DNA from: an uncultured Amylibacter sp.
GTDB taxonomy: Bacteria > Pseudomonadota > Alphaproteobacteria > Rhodobacterales > Rhodobacteraceae
Direction: 5' to 3'
Assembly (NCBI GenBank): GCA_959347425.1
Contig: OY365741.1
Coordinates: forward strand, 186,001-250,000
DNA length: 64,000 nt
Positions within the stretch are counted from its first letter, which is position 1. Each line of letters starts with the position of its first letter. This document shows, piece after piece, positions 29,021 through 37,585 of this stretch. The notes under the pieces were generated by a model that searched no databases, was not told the DNA's origin, and was given only the letters and a program-made list of their open reading frames with translations. The position numbers were made by a program, and so were the translations under genes.

Positions 29021-31240
29021 TTAACAATTAAACTTCCCATCCTGCGGGAACCCCCTGGGTGCCAGCCGCCCTGCCCCAGCGCGTTTGCCGCTCCATCCAG
29101 CCAAATCCACCTCTACCCGATTTCGCCCTGCTGGGTCCAGCCAACGCAAGCCGTCCGCCAGAACGAAACCTGTCACATCCGCCAGCCCTCCGTCCTTATA
29201 TTTCTGTAACCGCACGCCTTTGCCCCGCGCCATTAACGGCAATTCTGCCAAAGGAAACACCAGCAATTTACGGTTTTCACCGACCACAGCGACACTGTCC
29301 ATCGCGCTCGACAAAACCTTACAGGCGACCGCCCCACGCGCACCCTCGCCACGCACATTCAAAACCTGCCGACCACTGCGTGTCTGGGCAAACACATCCT
29401 TTTGCGCCACGATAAACCCATCGCCAGCATAACTGCCCACCAAAACCTGCGCCGTTTCATCATAAACAAACAGCGCAACCAACCCCACGTCATTGGGCAA
29501 ATCCACCATTAAACGCAGGGGTTCGCCCATGCCTCGTCCCCCAGGTAAATCCGCACACCCTAAGGTATAAAACCGCCCGTTTGAGCCAAACGCCAGCAGT
29601 TTATCCGTCGTCTGCGCAGGGATGCAAAACCGCCCCGCATCGCCGTCTTTATACTTTAAATCCTGGGTCGTATCAATATGCCCTTTCATCGTCCGTATCC
29701 ACCCCAATTCGGAACAAATCACCGTCAAAGGTGCGCGTTCAATCATCGCATCAAAGGGAATATCATCCAGCACGGGGGCTTCTTCCAACACCGTGCGCCG
29801 AGCATCGCCATGCACGCGAACAAACTCCCGCAATCCGGTTTTTATCGTTTTATCCTGCAACTCCTTCTGGGCGATTAAATCCTCTAACCCGGCGCGTTCA
29901 ATCTGTAAATCGTCCAGCTCTTGGCGCAACGCCATCTCCTCCAACTTGCGCAACGAGCGCAAACGCATGTTCAATATAGCCTCTGCCTGCGTGTCATTCA
30001 GCACGAATTCCGCACATAAAACGGGTTTGGGTTCATCGCAAGTGCGAATAATCTCAATCACGCGGTCAAGGTTTAAAAACGCAACGATATAGCCCTCCAG
30101 AACCTCTAACCTTGTGTCAATTTTGCCCAACCTATGGGCGGATTTGCGCAATAAAACCTCTCTCTGGTGGTCCAGAAACGCTTGCAAAATCGTTTTCAAA
30201 GAACACAAACGCGGAGTCATACCGTCAATCAAAACATTCATATTCATAGCAAATCGGATTTCCAAATCGCTGTTTTGAAACAGAGCCTCCATCAAAATAT
30301 CGGGCGAGACGGATTTGGATTTAGGTTCCAGAATCAACCGCACATCTTCGCTGGATTCATCGCGGACATCGCCGAATATCGGGATTTTGCGGGTTTGGAT
30401 TAAATCCGCCAGTTTCTCTATTAGGCGAGACTTCTGCACCTGATAAGGGATTTCGCTAATGACTATCTGCCACTGCCCATGCCCTAGATTTTCCACCGCC
30501 CATTTCGCCCGCAGTCGCAAAGAGCCACGCCCCGTTTGATAGGCGGCGGCAATAACCTCCCGCGGTTCAACCAGCACACCGCCCGTGGGGAAATCGGGGC
30601 CTTTGATATACTCCAGCAGGGTTTCATCGCGTAAATTGGGGTGATCAACCATATGGACGGCGGCGGCGCACAGCTCGTTCAAATTGTGCGGGGGGATGTT
30701 CGTTGCCATCCCAACGGCTATCCCAGACGCGCCATTCGCCAGTAAATTAGGGAAAGGCGCGGGCATCACCACGGGTTCGGTGCGCGAGCCATCATAGTTA
30801 TCGCGGAAATCCACCGCATCGTGTTCCAAGCCGTTCATCATGGCTTCGCCGATTTTGCTGAGTCGCACCTCCGTATAACGGGCGGCGGCGGGGTTATCGC
30901 CGTCTATATTGCCGAAATTCCCCTGCCCGTGGATGAGCGGATAGCGAAGGTTAAAATCCTGTGCCAATCGCGCCAGAGCGTCATAAATCGCTTGGTCGCC
31001 GTGCGGGTGATAGTTGCCCATGACATCGCCAGAGACTTTGGCAGATTTGCGAAACCCGCCAGTCGCGGTCAGCCGTAGCTCGCCCATCGCGTATAAAATC
31101 CGCCGATGCACGGGTTTTAAGCCGTCCCGCGCGTCAGGCAAGGCGCGATGCATGATAGTGGATAGCGCGTAGGATAAATAACGGCTGGAAATCGCGCTGC
31201 CGAGCGGCTCTTCAATAATAGGGTGCGGGGTGTGTGTCAT
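29021..31240 (-). CDS. parC: DNA topoisomerase IV subunit A (ParC)
   Basis: Breakage-reunion subunit of the enzyme that decatenates daughter chromosomes. 739 residues from the ATG at 31240 (MTHTPHPIIEEPLGSAISSRYLSYALSTIMHRALPDARDGLK in outline); an in-frame extension upstream runs into repeat-like intergenic DNA and is rejected. The catalytic Tyr122 lies in ARYTEVRL. The C-terminal beta-pinwheel has a degenerate set of repeats, pointing to ParC rather than GyrA. The position matching the quinolone-contact Ser of other enzymes is Gln83 (HPHGDQAIYD). ParE is not in the window. Confidence 0.93.
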   Translation of the reverse strand: MTHTPHPIIEEPLGSAISSRYLSYALSTIMHRALPDARDGLKPVHRRILYAMGELRLTATGGFRKSAKVSGDVMGNYHPHGDQAIYDALARLAQDFNLRYPLIHGQGNFGNIDGDNPAAARYTEVRLSKIGEAMMNGLEHDAVDFRDNYDGSRTEPVVMPAPFPNLLANGASGIAVGMATNIPPHNLNELCAAAVHMVDHPNLRDETLLEYIKGPDFPTGGVLVEPREVIAAAYQTGRGSLRLRAKWAVENLGHGQWQIVISEIPYQVQKSRLIEKLADLIQTRKIPIFGDVRDESSEDVRLILEPKSKSVSPDILMEALFQNSDLEIRFAMNMNVLIDGMTPRLCSLKTILQAFLDHQREVLLRKSAHRLGKIDTRLEVLEGYIVAFLNLDRVIEIIRTCDEPKPVLCAEFVLNDTQAEAILNMRLRSLRKLEEMALRQELDDLQIERAGLEDLIAQKELQDKTIKTGLREFVRVHGDARRTVLEEAPVLDDIPFDAMIERAPLTVICSELGWIRTMKGHIDTTQDLKYKDGDAGRFCIPAQTTDKLLAFGSNGRFYTLGCADLPGGRGMGEPLRLMVDLPNDVGLVALFVYDETAQVLVGSYAGDGFIVAQKDVFAQTRSGRQVLNVRGEGARGAVACKVLSSAMDSVAVVGENRKLLVFPLAELPLMARGKGVRLQKYKDGGLADVTGFVLADGLRWLDPAGRNRVEVDLAGWSGKRAGAGRLAPRGFPQDGKFNC

Positions 31241-31451
31241 AGGCGGGGTGTATAGTGGATAGTGGGGGAATTGTAAATGGTGATTTTGGGGGGGGTGAAT
31301 TGTGAATGGTGAATGGTGAATTTTGTGGGGTGAATCGGAAAAAATGCAAAAAATTACGAAAATCACAAAAAAATACTTTACAAGTGCCACTTTTCATATT
31401 AACCTTATCTAAATATTATTTTTCACCCCTATAAACAAAGGAAACGCACCT
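31241..31451. other. Intergenic region between parC and the small lipoproteins
   Basis: No gene is seen. It contains a GAATGGT/GAATTGT-type heptamer run at about 31298-31320 and an AT-rich segment. A possible -35 (TTTACA at 31377) lacks a convincing -10 at standard spacing, so I do not call a promoter. Confidence 0.4.
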
Positions 31452-32297
31452 ATGACACTCGGTAAAATTCTATCCCCCATCAGCCTAACCTTCAGCCTAG
31501 CCCTTATCAGCACGGTTTTGTCCTCTTGCGGGGAGGGTACAAAGATTGTAGTTGAATGCAGCCGTCCGCAGGACGCGTTTAATGCATCTTGCTTGGATGC
31601 CACGGACCCGAATTCCGTTGATAACCGATTGACCCAGTGTTTGGCGAATGAAAACGCACACGGCAGTTGTAAGAATCTTATAGCCGTGAATACGGGCGAC
31701 ATTTCGGGCTATGATGCTTTGCCAGCGACCCTAGCGACCCTGCCCGCAGGCGATACCACTGGATTTGTAAAAATCACGGGTAGCGAGATTACCACAACGG
31801 GTTTAACAACCCCAACGACAGGCGGGGCTTCGTTGCCCAATAGTGCCACTGATGGTTATTCTTACGCCGTTGGAACAAACGGCGCGATTGCTGGGATACT
31901 GCCGACCACCGATTTGGGTGCACCTGTCCTTGCCCGTACGGGGACGGCGAATTGGACGGGAACATATAGCCTATCTGATCTTGCAACCAATCTTCCGATT
32001 AGCTTTGCCATTAACTTTGGCACGCGGACGATGACGGCAACAAGGATCGCGACCGACGCTACGGGCGTTAATCTTACGACCACCACGACCTTTACTGAAT
32101 ACGGCGCAATCACTGGTACGTTCAGTGTGAATACGCAAAATGCCGATAACACAGCAAACCCAATAAGGGGGAGCGTTATGGGGCTGATTGGCAGAGAAGG
32201 CACGGTTGGGGTTTTTCATGGAGAGAATAATCCAGCAGTTGGCGCAAGCGCGAACTTTCACGCGGGCGGGTTTGTCGCGACCCCACCTGCCCCATAA
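31452..32297 (+). CDS. Small surface lipoprotein, one Cys module plus one TbpB-like barrel
   Basis: A 281-residue lipoprotein with lipobox LSSC and the shortest architecture of the family. A Cys module (ECSRPQ..ASC...TQCLAN...SC) spans about residues 35-75. A single barrel-like domain follows: SYAVGTNGAIAGILPTTDLGAP, a repeated-strand region, and the end GLIGREGTVGVFHGEN...HAGGFVATP. It is followed after 38 bases by a homologue with the same layout, likely co-transcribed. It gives the minimal unit from which the larger paralogues can be understood. The ligand is unknown. Confidence 0.83.
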   Translation: MTLGKILSPISLTFSLALISTVLSSCGEGTKIVVECSRPQDAFNASCLDATDPNSVDNRLTQCLANENAHGSCKNLIAVNTGDISGYDALPATLATLPAGDTTGFVKITGSEITTTGLTTPTTGGASLPNSATDGYSYAVGTNGAIAGILPTTDLGAPVLARTGTANWTGTYSLSDLATNLPISFAINFGTRTMTATRIATDATGVNLTTTTTFTEYGAITGTFSVNTQNADNTANPIRGSVMGLIGREGTVGVFHGENNPAVGASANFHAGGFVATPPAP

Positions 32298-32335
32298 TAA
32301 CTCTATAATAAACACATAGTAAAAAGGAACTTCTT

Positions 32336-33172
32336 ATGTTTAAACTTTCATCTTTACCAATCTTTGTTTTAGGCGTGGCTCTGCTGGGCTTGACCGCCTG
32401 TGATGGCGGAGTTTTTAACCTTGATGGCAATGCTGGCAAAACCTGCTCGACAAATCCGTATTTGCCCGGATGTGACGAAGATCCGATACACCAAGAACGG
32501 CAGGTTCACTTTTGCACACTCCCCACCGATCCTGAGGATAGCCCAGACCCCCTATGTGCCACTATTAACGTGGTGAATACTGACGATATTGACGGTTATA
32601 CCGCCCTGCCAGCGAATGTAGATGGACTGGCTGGGGGTGCGACCAGCGGATTTGTACAGATAACGGGGGCGGATGCCTCCACAGAGGGACTAGGCACGGG
32701 CGCGAATGGCTTTACGGTTCCTCTGACTGCGGGCAACACCAACGATGGTTATGCTTATGCTATTGGGCCGAATGGCGCGATTGCTGGGATATTGCCGAAC
32801 ACCGATGTGGGCAGACCGCAGGATGACCGAACGCCAGATGCCATGTATAACGGGCGCGTTCAATTTGCAGACAAAAGCGGTGCTGTAACCGATTTGGGTA
32901 TTGAATTTACCGTTGACTTTGCCCCCCGCACTATAAAGGGTAATGTCGGTTTGGGGACGCTTGATGGGCGGAGCTTTACCGTGAATGCGACCTTTAATCC
33001 CTACGGACATATAAGCGGTGATTTTAGTATAAACGCGGGTGGTGGTATTGCCGCGATAACGGGGAGCGTGCAAGGGCTGATTGGCACAGAGGGCGCGGTT
33101 GGCGCGTTACACGGGAATAATGCGGCTGATGATAATCCTGTCGCGGGCGGGTTTGTGGCAACACCTCAATAG
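32336..33172 (+). CDS. Small surface lipoprotein, paralogue of the preceding gene
   Basis: A 278-residue lipoprotein with lipobox LTAC. The Cys module (KTCSTNPYLPGC...HFCTLP...LCATI) resembles single modules of the 1642-residue paralogue, and the following segment VVNTDDIDGYTALPA matches VNTGDISGYDALPA of the neighbour. One barrel-like domain ends GLIGTEGAVGALHGNN...AGGFVATPQ. The gene lies 38 bases after its paralogue. Its stop is followed by a heptamer-like stretch from which the HIG1 gene starts. Confidence 0.83.
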   Translation: MFKLSSLPIFVLGVALLGLTACDGGVFNLDGNAGKTCSTNPYLPGCDEDPIHQERQVHFCTLPTDPEDSPDPLCATINVVNTDDIDGYTALPANVDGLAGGATSGFVQITGADASTEGLGTGANGFTVPLTAGNTNDGYAYAIGPNGAIAGILPNTDVGRPQDDRTPDAMYNGRVQFADKSGAVTDLGIEFTVDFAPRTIKGNVGLGTLDGRSFTVNATFNPYGHISGDFSINAGGGIAAITGSVQGLIGTEGAVGALHGNNAADDNPVAGGFVATPQ

Positions 33173-33185
33173 TTGTGAATTGTGA

Positions 33186-33386
33186 ATGGTCGCCCTTTAT
33201 TACATTATTATCTTCGCCGTTCTGTCGGTCTTTGTCGTGCTGATGTTCGGGCTTGGCACCTTCACCCGCGGGGGCGAGTTCAATCGCAAATACGCAAACA
33301 TCATCATGCGTTGGCGGATTATTCTGCAAGCCTTGGCGGTCGCGCTGATTATCCTCTACGCGCTGTTATATCAAGGGCTTGGATAA
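33186..33386 (+). CDS. Twin transmembrane HIG1-domain protein
   Basis: A 66-residue membrane protein with two helices (about 3-25 and 46-63) and the HIG1-type loop NRKYANIIMRWRIILQ. Such twin-membrane proteins commonly precede the cobalamin adenosyltransferase and ETF genes in alphaproteobacteria, as here. They are related to respiratory-complex assembly factors. The start ATG lies inside a GTGAATGGT heptamer-like sequence and lacks a clear ribosome site. Confidence 0.8.
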   Translation: MVALYYIIIFAVLSVFVVLMFGLGTFTRGGEFNRKYANIIMRWRIILQALAVALIILYALLYQGLG

Positions 33387-33429
33387 CCCAAAACCCCATA
33401 AACCCCCCATAAAATAAGGAGAACCCCCC

Positions 33430-34002
33430 ATGGTCGTTCTAAACAAAATATACACACGCACTGGCGATAAAGGCGAAACCGCGCTGGGCAACGGGGCGCG
33501 GGTTGCCAAATTCTCACCACGGGTCGCGGCATACGGCACAATAGATGAAACGAACGCAACCGTGGGCTTGGCGCGGATATCGGCGAGCGGGGATTTGGAC
33601 GCAGCCCTCTCCCGCATCCAAAACGATTTGTTTGATTTGGGCGCGGATTTGTGCCGTCCAGATTTGGATAAAGACGCACAGGCGGAGTATCCTCCGTTGC
33701 GGATAACTGCCGCCCAAGTCACGCGGTTAGAGGCGGAAATAGACGCTATGAACACGGACTTAACACCGCTTAACAGCTTTATTTTGCCCGGCGGTTCGCC
33801 CTTGGCGGCGGGATTGCATTTGTGCCGTACGACCTCGCGCCGAGGCGAGCGATTATGCGTGGAACTGGCACAGGATGAGCCGATAAACCCCCACGCTTTG
33901 CAGTACATAAACCGCCTGTCGGACTGGTTTTTCGTAGCCTCCCGCGTTGCCAACGATAACGGGCAAACCGATATTCTGTGGGTCCCTGGAAAGAACAGAT
34001 AA
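33430..34002 (+). CDS. Cob(I)alamin adenosyltransferase, PduO type
   Basis: Makes adenosylcobalamin from cob(I)alamin and ATP. The 190-residue protein starts with the ATP-binding motif IYTRTGDKGETALGNG and has the family segments YGTIDETNA, RIQNDLFDLGADL, FILPGG and CRTTSRRGER, with the last supplying conserved arginines. An AAGGAG ribosome site precedes the ATG. It lies between the HIG1 gene and etfB, the usual alphaproteobacterial neighbourhood. No B12-dependent mutase is in the window. Confidence 0.93.
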   Translation: MVVLNKIYTRTGDKGETALGNGARVAKFSPRVAAYGTIDETNATVGLARISASGDLDAALSRIQNDLFDLGADLCRPDLDKDAQAEYPPLRITAAQVTRLEAEIDAMNTDLTPLNSFILPGGSPLAAGLHLCRTTSRRGERLCVELAQDEPINPHALQYINRLSDWFFVASRVANDNGQTDILWVPGKNR

Positions 34003-34139
34003 ACCCATAAAAAGAAAACCCAATAAAAAGATAAATGTGCGTAAATAGCCCATGCAAAGTCGTTTATTGCCTTTTATTGCCCGTGCTATTAGGATAAAAG
34101 CGACCCAAAACATTAACAAATCCATAAGGAAACCCGATT

Positions 34140-34901
34140 ATGAAAATACTTGTCCCCGTTAAACGCGTGATTGATTACAATGTCAAAGTGCGTGTGCGTG
34201 CCGATGGCTCTGGCGTAGACCTCGCCAATGTCAAAATGTCCATGAACCCGTTCGATGAAATCGCGGTGGAACAGGCGATTCGGCTGGTCGAAGCTGGGCA
34301 GGCGGAGGAAATCATCGTCGTGTCGGTTGGCACGGAGAAATCCCAAGATACTCTGCGTACCGCACTGGCTATGGGGGCTGACCGCGCCATTCTGGTGAAG
34401 GCGAGTGATGATGTTCATAACGATATTGAACCGCTTGCCGTGGCGAAAATACTGGCGGCGCTGGTGAAAAAGGAAAATCCGGGGCTTGTGCTGACTGGCA
34501 AACAGGCGATTGATAACGATATGAACGCGACTGGGCAGATGCTGTCGGCGTTATTGGGCTGGTCGCAAGGCACGTATATTTCCGCGTTGGAAATCGCGGG
34601 GGATACTGCCACCGTGATGCGCGAAGTGGATGCGGGCTTGCAGAGTATCAAGGTAAAATTACCCTCTGTAATAAGCGTGGATTTGCGCCTGAATGAGCCG
34701 CGTTACGCCAGTTTGCCCAATATTATGAAGGCGAAGAAAAAACCGCTGGACATTATGACGGCGGAAGATTTGGGCGTGGATTGCGCTCATCGTTTGCAGA
34801 TTATGAAAACGAGCGAGCCCACGCAACGCGCAGCAGGTGTCCGCGTGGCGAATGTGGCGGAATTGGTAACCAAACTACGCGACGAAGCAGGAGTATTATA
34901 A
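34140..34901 (+). CDS. etfB: Electron transfer flavoprotein subunit beta
   Basis: Small subunit of the ETF heterodimer, which carries electrons from acyl-CoA and other flavin dehydrogenases to the quinone pool. The 253-residue protein begins [17 protein letters not shown] and has the family [14 protein letters not shown], the AMP-site region [17 protein letters not shown] and the C-terminal recognition loop region. Its stop shares a base with the etfA start (TAATG), so translation is coupled. Confidence 0.96.
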   Translation: MKILVPVKRVIDYNVKVRVRADGSGVDLANVKMSMNPFDEIAVEQAIRLVEAGQAEEIIVVSVGTEKSQDTLRTALAMGADRAILVKASDDVHNDIEPLAVAKILAALVKKENPGLVLTGKQAIDNDMNATGQMLSALLGWSQGTYISALEIAGDTATVMREVDAGLQSIKVKLPSVISVDLRLNEPRYASLPNIMKAKKKPLDIMTAEDLGVDCAHRLQIMKTSEPTQRAAGVRVANVAELVTKLRDEAGVL

Positions 34902-35827
34902 TGAAAATTCTTTTATTAGCAGAAGTATCAAACGGCGTATTGGCGTTGGATCAAACGGCTAAAGCCGTGAAAGCCGCGGGTGCGCTGGGCGGGGTGACCG
35001 TTTTATGCGCCTCCGCAGGATGTGGCGGGGCGGCCGAACAGGTGGCGGCCTTGGACGGAGTCGATGCGGTATTATGCGCCGATAACGCGGGCTATGCCCA
35101 CGGGTTGGCAGAGCCTGTGGCGGATTTAATCGTGTCTTTGGCGGGGGATTATACGCATATTATTGCGCCCGCTACTACGTCCGCGAAAAACATCATGCCC
35201 CGTGTGGCGGCGTTGTTGGATGTGATGGTGATTTCAGATATTACTGCTATTATGGATGCAGAGACTTTTGAACGCCCGATTTACGCGGGTAACGCGATAC
35301 AAACGGTGCGCTCTGGTGATGCGGTTAAGGTTTTAACCGTGCGGACGGCTGGGTTTGATGCGGCTGGTACGGGCGGCACGGGCGCGGTTTCGGCGGTGTC
35401 TTTTGTGGCTGGCGTTGGGTTGTCCGAGTGGGTGGAGGACAAGGTGCAAACCTCCGATCGTCCCGAATTGACCTCCGCCAAAATCGTGGTTTCTGGCGGG
35501 CGAGGCGTTGGGTCTGAGGATAATTTCGCGATTATAGAGGCCTTGGCGGGTGCGTTAGGCGCGGCGATTGGCGCGTCCCGTGCTGCCGTGGATTCGGGCT
35601 ATGCCCCCAATGATTGGCAGGTCGGGCAGACGGGCAAGGTGGTTGCCCCCGATTTGTATATAGCCTGTGGAATTTCTGGTGCTATTCAGCATTTGGCGGG
35701 AATGAAGGATAGTAAGGTGATTGTTGCTATTAACAAAGATGAAGAGGCGCCGATTTTTCAGGTGGCGGACTATGGGTTGGTTGCCGATTTGTTTGAGGCT
35801 GTGCCAGAATTGACGAAGGCTTTGTAA
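34901..35827 (+). CDS. etfA: Electron transfer flavoprotein subunit alpha
   Basis: FAD-binding large subunit of ETF, 308 residues from the ATG at 34901; a longer in-frame extension would overlap etfB and is rejected. The C-terminal FAD domain reads SGGRGVGSEDNF, CGISGAIQHLAGMKDSKVIVAINKD and PIFQVADYGLVADLFE, all family landmarks. A terminator lies 57 bases downstream, closing the operon. Confidence 0.96.
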   Translation: MKILLLAEVSNGVLALDQTAKAVKAAGALGGVTVLCASAGCGGAAEQVAALDGVDAVLCADNAGYAHGLAEPVADLIVSLAGDYTHIIAPATTSAKNIMPRVAALLDVMVISDITAIMDAETFERPIYAGNAIQTVRSGDAVKVLTVRTAGFDAAGTGGTGAVSAVSFVAGVGLSEWVEDKVQTSDRPELTSAKIVVSGGRGVGSEDNFAIIEALAGALGAAIGASRAAVDSGYAPNDWQVGQTGKVVAPDLYIACGISGAIQHLAGMKDSKVIVAINKDEEAPIFQVADYGLVADLFEAVPELTKAL

Positions 35828-35840
35828 TTCTGCGGTTTTC

Positions 35841-35880
35841 GCCCTGCGGGTCTGCGTCATCGCCTTGCGATGCCACCACG
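35841..35880. repeat. Fragment of dispersed element A after etfA
   Basis: GCCCTGCGGGTCTGCGTCAT followed by CGCCTTGCGATGCC repeats the left end of element A from 11343, with one changed step. It lies between the etfA stop and its terminator. Confidence 0.55.
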
Positions 35881-35884
35881 GGCG

Positions 35885-35916
35885 CGCCCTTTTGCTGTTA
35901 AAGGGCGGTTTTATTT
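35885..35916 (+). terminator. Rho-independent terminator of the etfBA operon
   Basis: The stem CGCCCTTT (35885-35892) pairs with AAAGGGCG (35900-35907) around the loop TGCTGTT, followed by GTTTTATTT. It lies 57 bases after the etfA stop on the same strand. Confidence 0.75.
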
Positions 35917-35987
35917 GACTGCGTGCAAAAGGTGCGCAAAAAGGGCGCGCGGGGTTGCAACCGATGGGTTTGTTATCTGTTTTGCGG

Positions 35988-36527
35988 TTAGAGTTGGGTG
36001 GCGAATTCCGCATGGATGGTCTGGAGCCCCTTGCCTTTGTCCCTGAATTTCTTACGATAGGTGATGTGTTTTGATAGTACCTGCAAGGCTATCCTTAACG
36101 CATGGTCGCCGTTATCGGCGCGGATTTGTTCCAGAAAATAACGGGTGGCAAGCTGGCTGATTGAGGCCTTGTAGTCGCCGCCGTGCCGCAGTGCAAGGAA
36201 TGCAACTATATACATGCTGGCAGAGCCCCTATTCATTTTTGTGCCAAGATAGCCCAGCGCGTTATGCATATTTTTCTTACCGTCAGCAATGTCTTTGGCA
36301 ATAGGGTGCAGGGTTTTGACATCCTCCAAAGTGATTTTCCTGCGGGTTTTCTTTTGTTCGGGAATCGGTTTGTTTTCTTCGGGGGCGGTGCGGGTTTTGC
36401 GTTCCTGCGATAGGCGTTCGTTTTCTTGGATGAGACGTTCAATGACGACTTCTGGCGTGTCGTTAAATCCGACCACCAGTGCCCCGAGTTGGGTGTATAA
36501 TTCGTTTGATAAGTTTATGTTTGGCAT
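35988..36527 (-). CDS. Ribbon-helix-helix-like protein beside a repeat array
   Basis: A 179-residue protein of no named family. The N-terminal 35 residues (INLSNELYTQLGALVV...PEVVIERLIQEN) look like a SeqA/ribbon-helix-helix type DNA-binding segment. A charged Lys/Glu/Pro-rich linker follows (about 38-65). The C-terminal domain, with MNRGSASMYIVAF, ISQLATRYFLEQIRADNGDHAL and LSKHITYRKK, resembles an all-helical domain I recall next to HNH-type nucleases, but no nuclease motif is present here. It is transcribed away from the large TTAACT array starting about 130 bases upstream. Binding to that array is an attractive but untested inference. Confidence 0.55.
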   Translation of the reverse strand: MPNINLSNELYTQLGALVVGFNDTPEVVIERLIQENERLSQERKTRTAPEENKPIPEQKKTRRKITLEDVKTLHPIAKDIADGKKNMHNALGYLGTKMNRGSASMYIVAFLALRHGGDYKASISQLATRYFLEQIRADNGDHALRIALQVLSKHITYRKKFRDKGKGLQTIHAEFATQL

Positions 36528-36654
36528 TTTGCTCTCCTGTTTTGGTGTTTGATAACTGGGGATGGTTGTGGTTGTTTTGTAGTTATTTCGCGGTTGTTTC
36601 CAGTTTGTTCTGGTTCATTGCAGTTACTTTTAGTTAATAACTGGTTAAAAAGTG

Positions 36655-37357
36655 TGAAATAACTGGATTTAGTTATTTTAGTAATGGAATAACTGAGATT
36701 AACTGGATTAACTGGGGTTAGTTATTTTAGTTATTAAATAACTGCGATTAACTGGATTAACTGAAATTAACTGGGGTTAGTTATTTTAGTTATTGAATAA
36801 CTGCGATTAACTGGATTAACTGAAATTAACTGGGGTTAGTTATTTTAGTTATTAAATAACTGCGATTAACTGGATTAACTGAAATTAACTGGGGTTAGTT
36901 ATTTTAGTTATTGAATAACTGCGATTAACTGGGTTAACTGAAATTAACTGGGGTTAGTTATTTTAGTTATTAAATAACTGCAATTAACTGGATTAACTGC
37001 AATTAACTGGATTAACTGAAATTAACTGAGGTTAGTTATTTTAGTTATTGAATAACTGCGATTAACTGGATTAACTGAAATTAACTAGGGTTAGTTATTT
37101 TAGTTATTGAATAACTGCGATTAACTGGATTAACTGAAATTAACTGAAATTAACTGAGGTTAGTTATTTTAGTTATTGAATAACTGCGATTAACTGGATT
37201 AACTGAAATTAACTGAGGTTAGTTATTTTAGTTATTGAATAACTGCGATTAACTGGATTAACTGAAATTAACTGGGGTTAGTTATTTTAGTTATTAAATA
37301 ACTGCGATTAACTGGATTAACTAGAAATAACTAGATTTAGTTATTTTAGTTATTTTT
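36655..37357. repeat. TTAACT minisatellite with 59-bp higher-order unit
   Basis: About ten higher-order units, most with a 59-base period and a few longer by blocks of about 10 or 20. Each unit combines three or four ATTAACTG(N)-type 9-10-mers with an inverted part (TTAGTTATTTTAGTTATT), which creates a near-perfect palindrome AGTTATT(A/G)AATAACT. Degenerate copies extend upstream to about 36560. The architecture matches the TTAACC array at 19.8 kb, with T replaced by C. With the following 230 bases this forms a gene-free stretch of about 1 kb. Confidence 0.9.
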
Positions 37358-37389
37358 AAACGAACATAACGACCTTATGAATAGCTATA

Positions 37390-37555
37390 AAAAAAAGCGA
37401 AGCCCCACGCCTCACCCATCCATAAAAACACCGAGCCCCTGCCCCGCCTATCCAACCATAAAAAAGGCGAAGCTCCCCGCCCCGCCTATCCATAAAAACA
37501 CCAAACACCACGCCCTACCTTATAACATCCCAACCGCCTATCCACAAAAACACGA
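37390..37555. repeat. Degenerate C-rich repeats (CGCCTATCCATAAAAACAC)
   Basis: Three to four imperfect copies of CGCCTATCCA(T/C)AAAAACAC and related CCATAAAAAAGGCGAAGC segments, spaced at irregular intervals, lie just downstream of the acyltransferase stop. I see no gene in them. Confidence 0.5.
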
Positions 37556-37585
37556 TTCGCATCGCACCCTCCCACACCCCATCAC

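Noticed and set aside
36655..37357. A CRISPR array
   Set aside because: There are no unique spacers between the repeats, the units are degenerate and internally repeated, and no cas genes are present.
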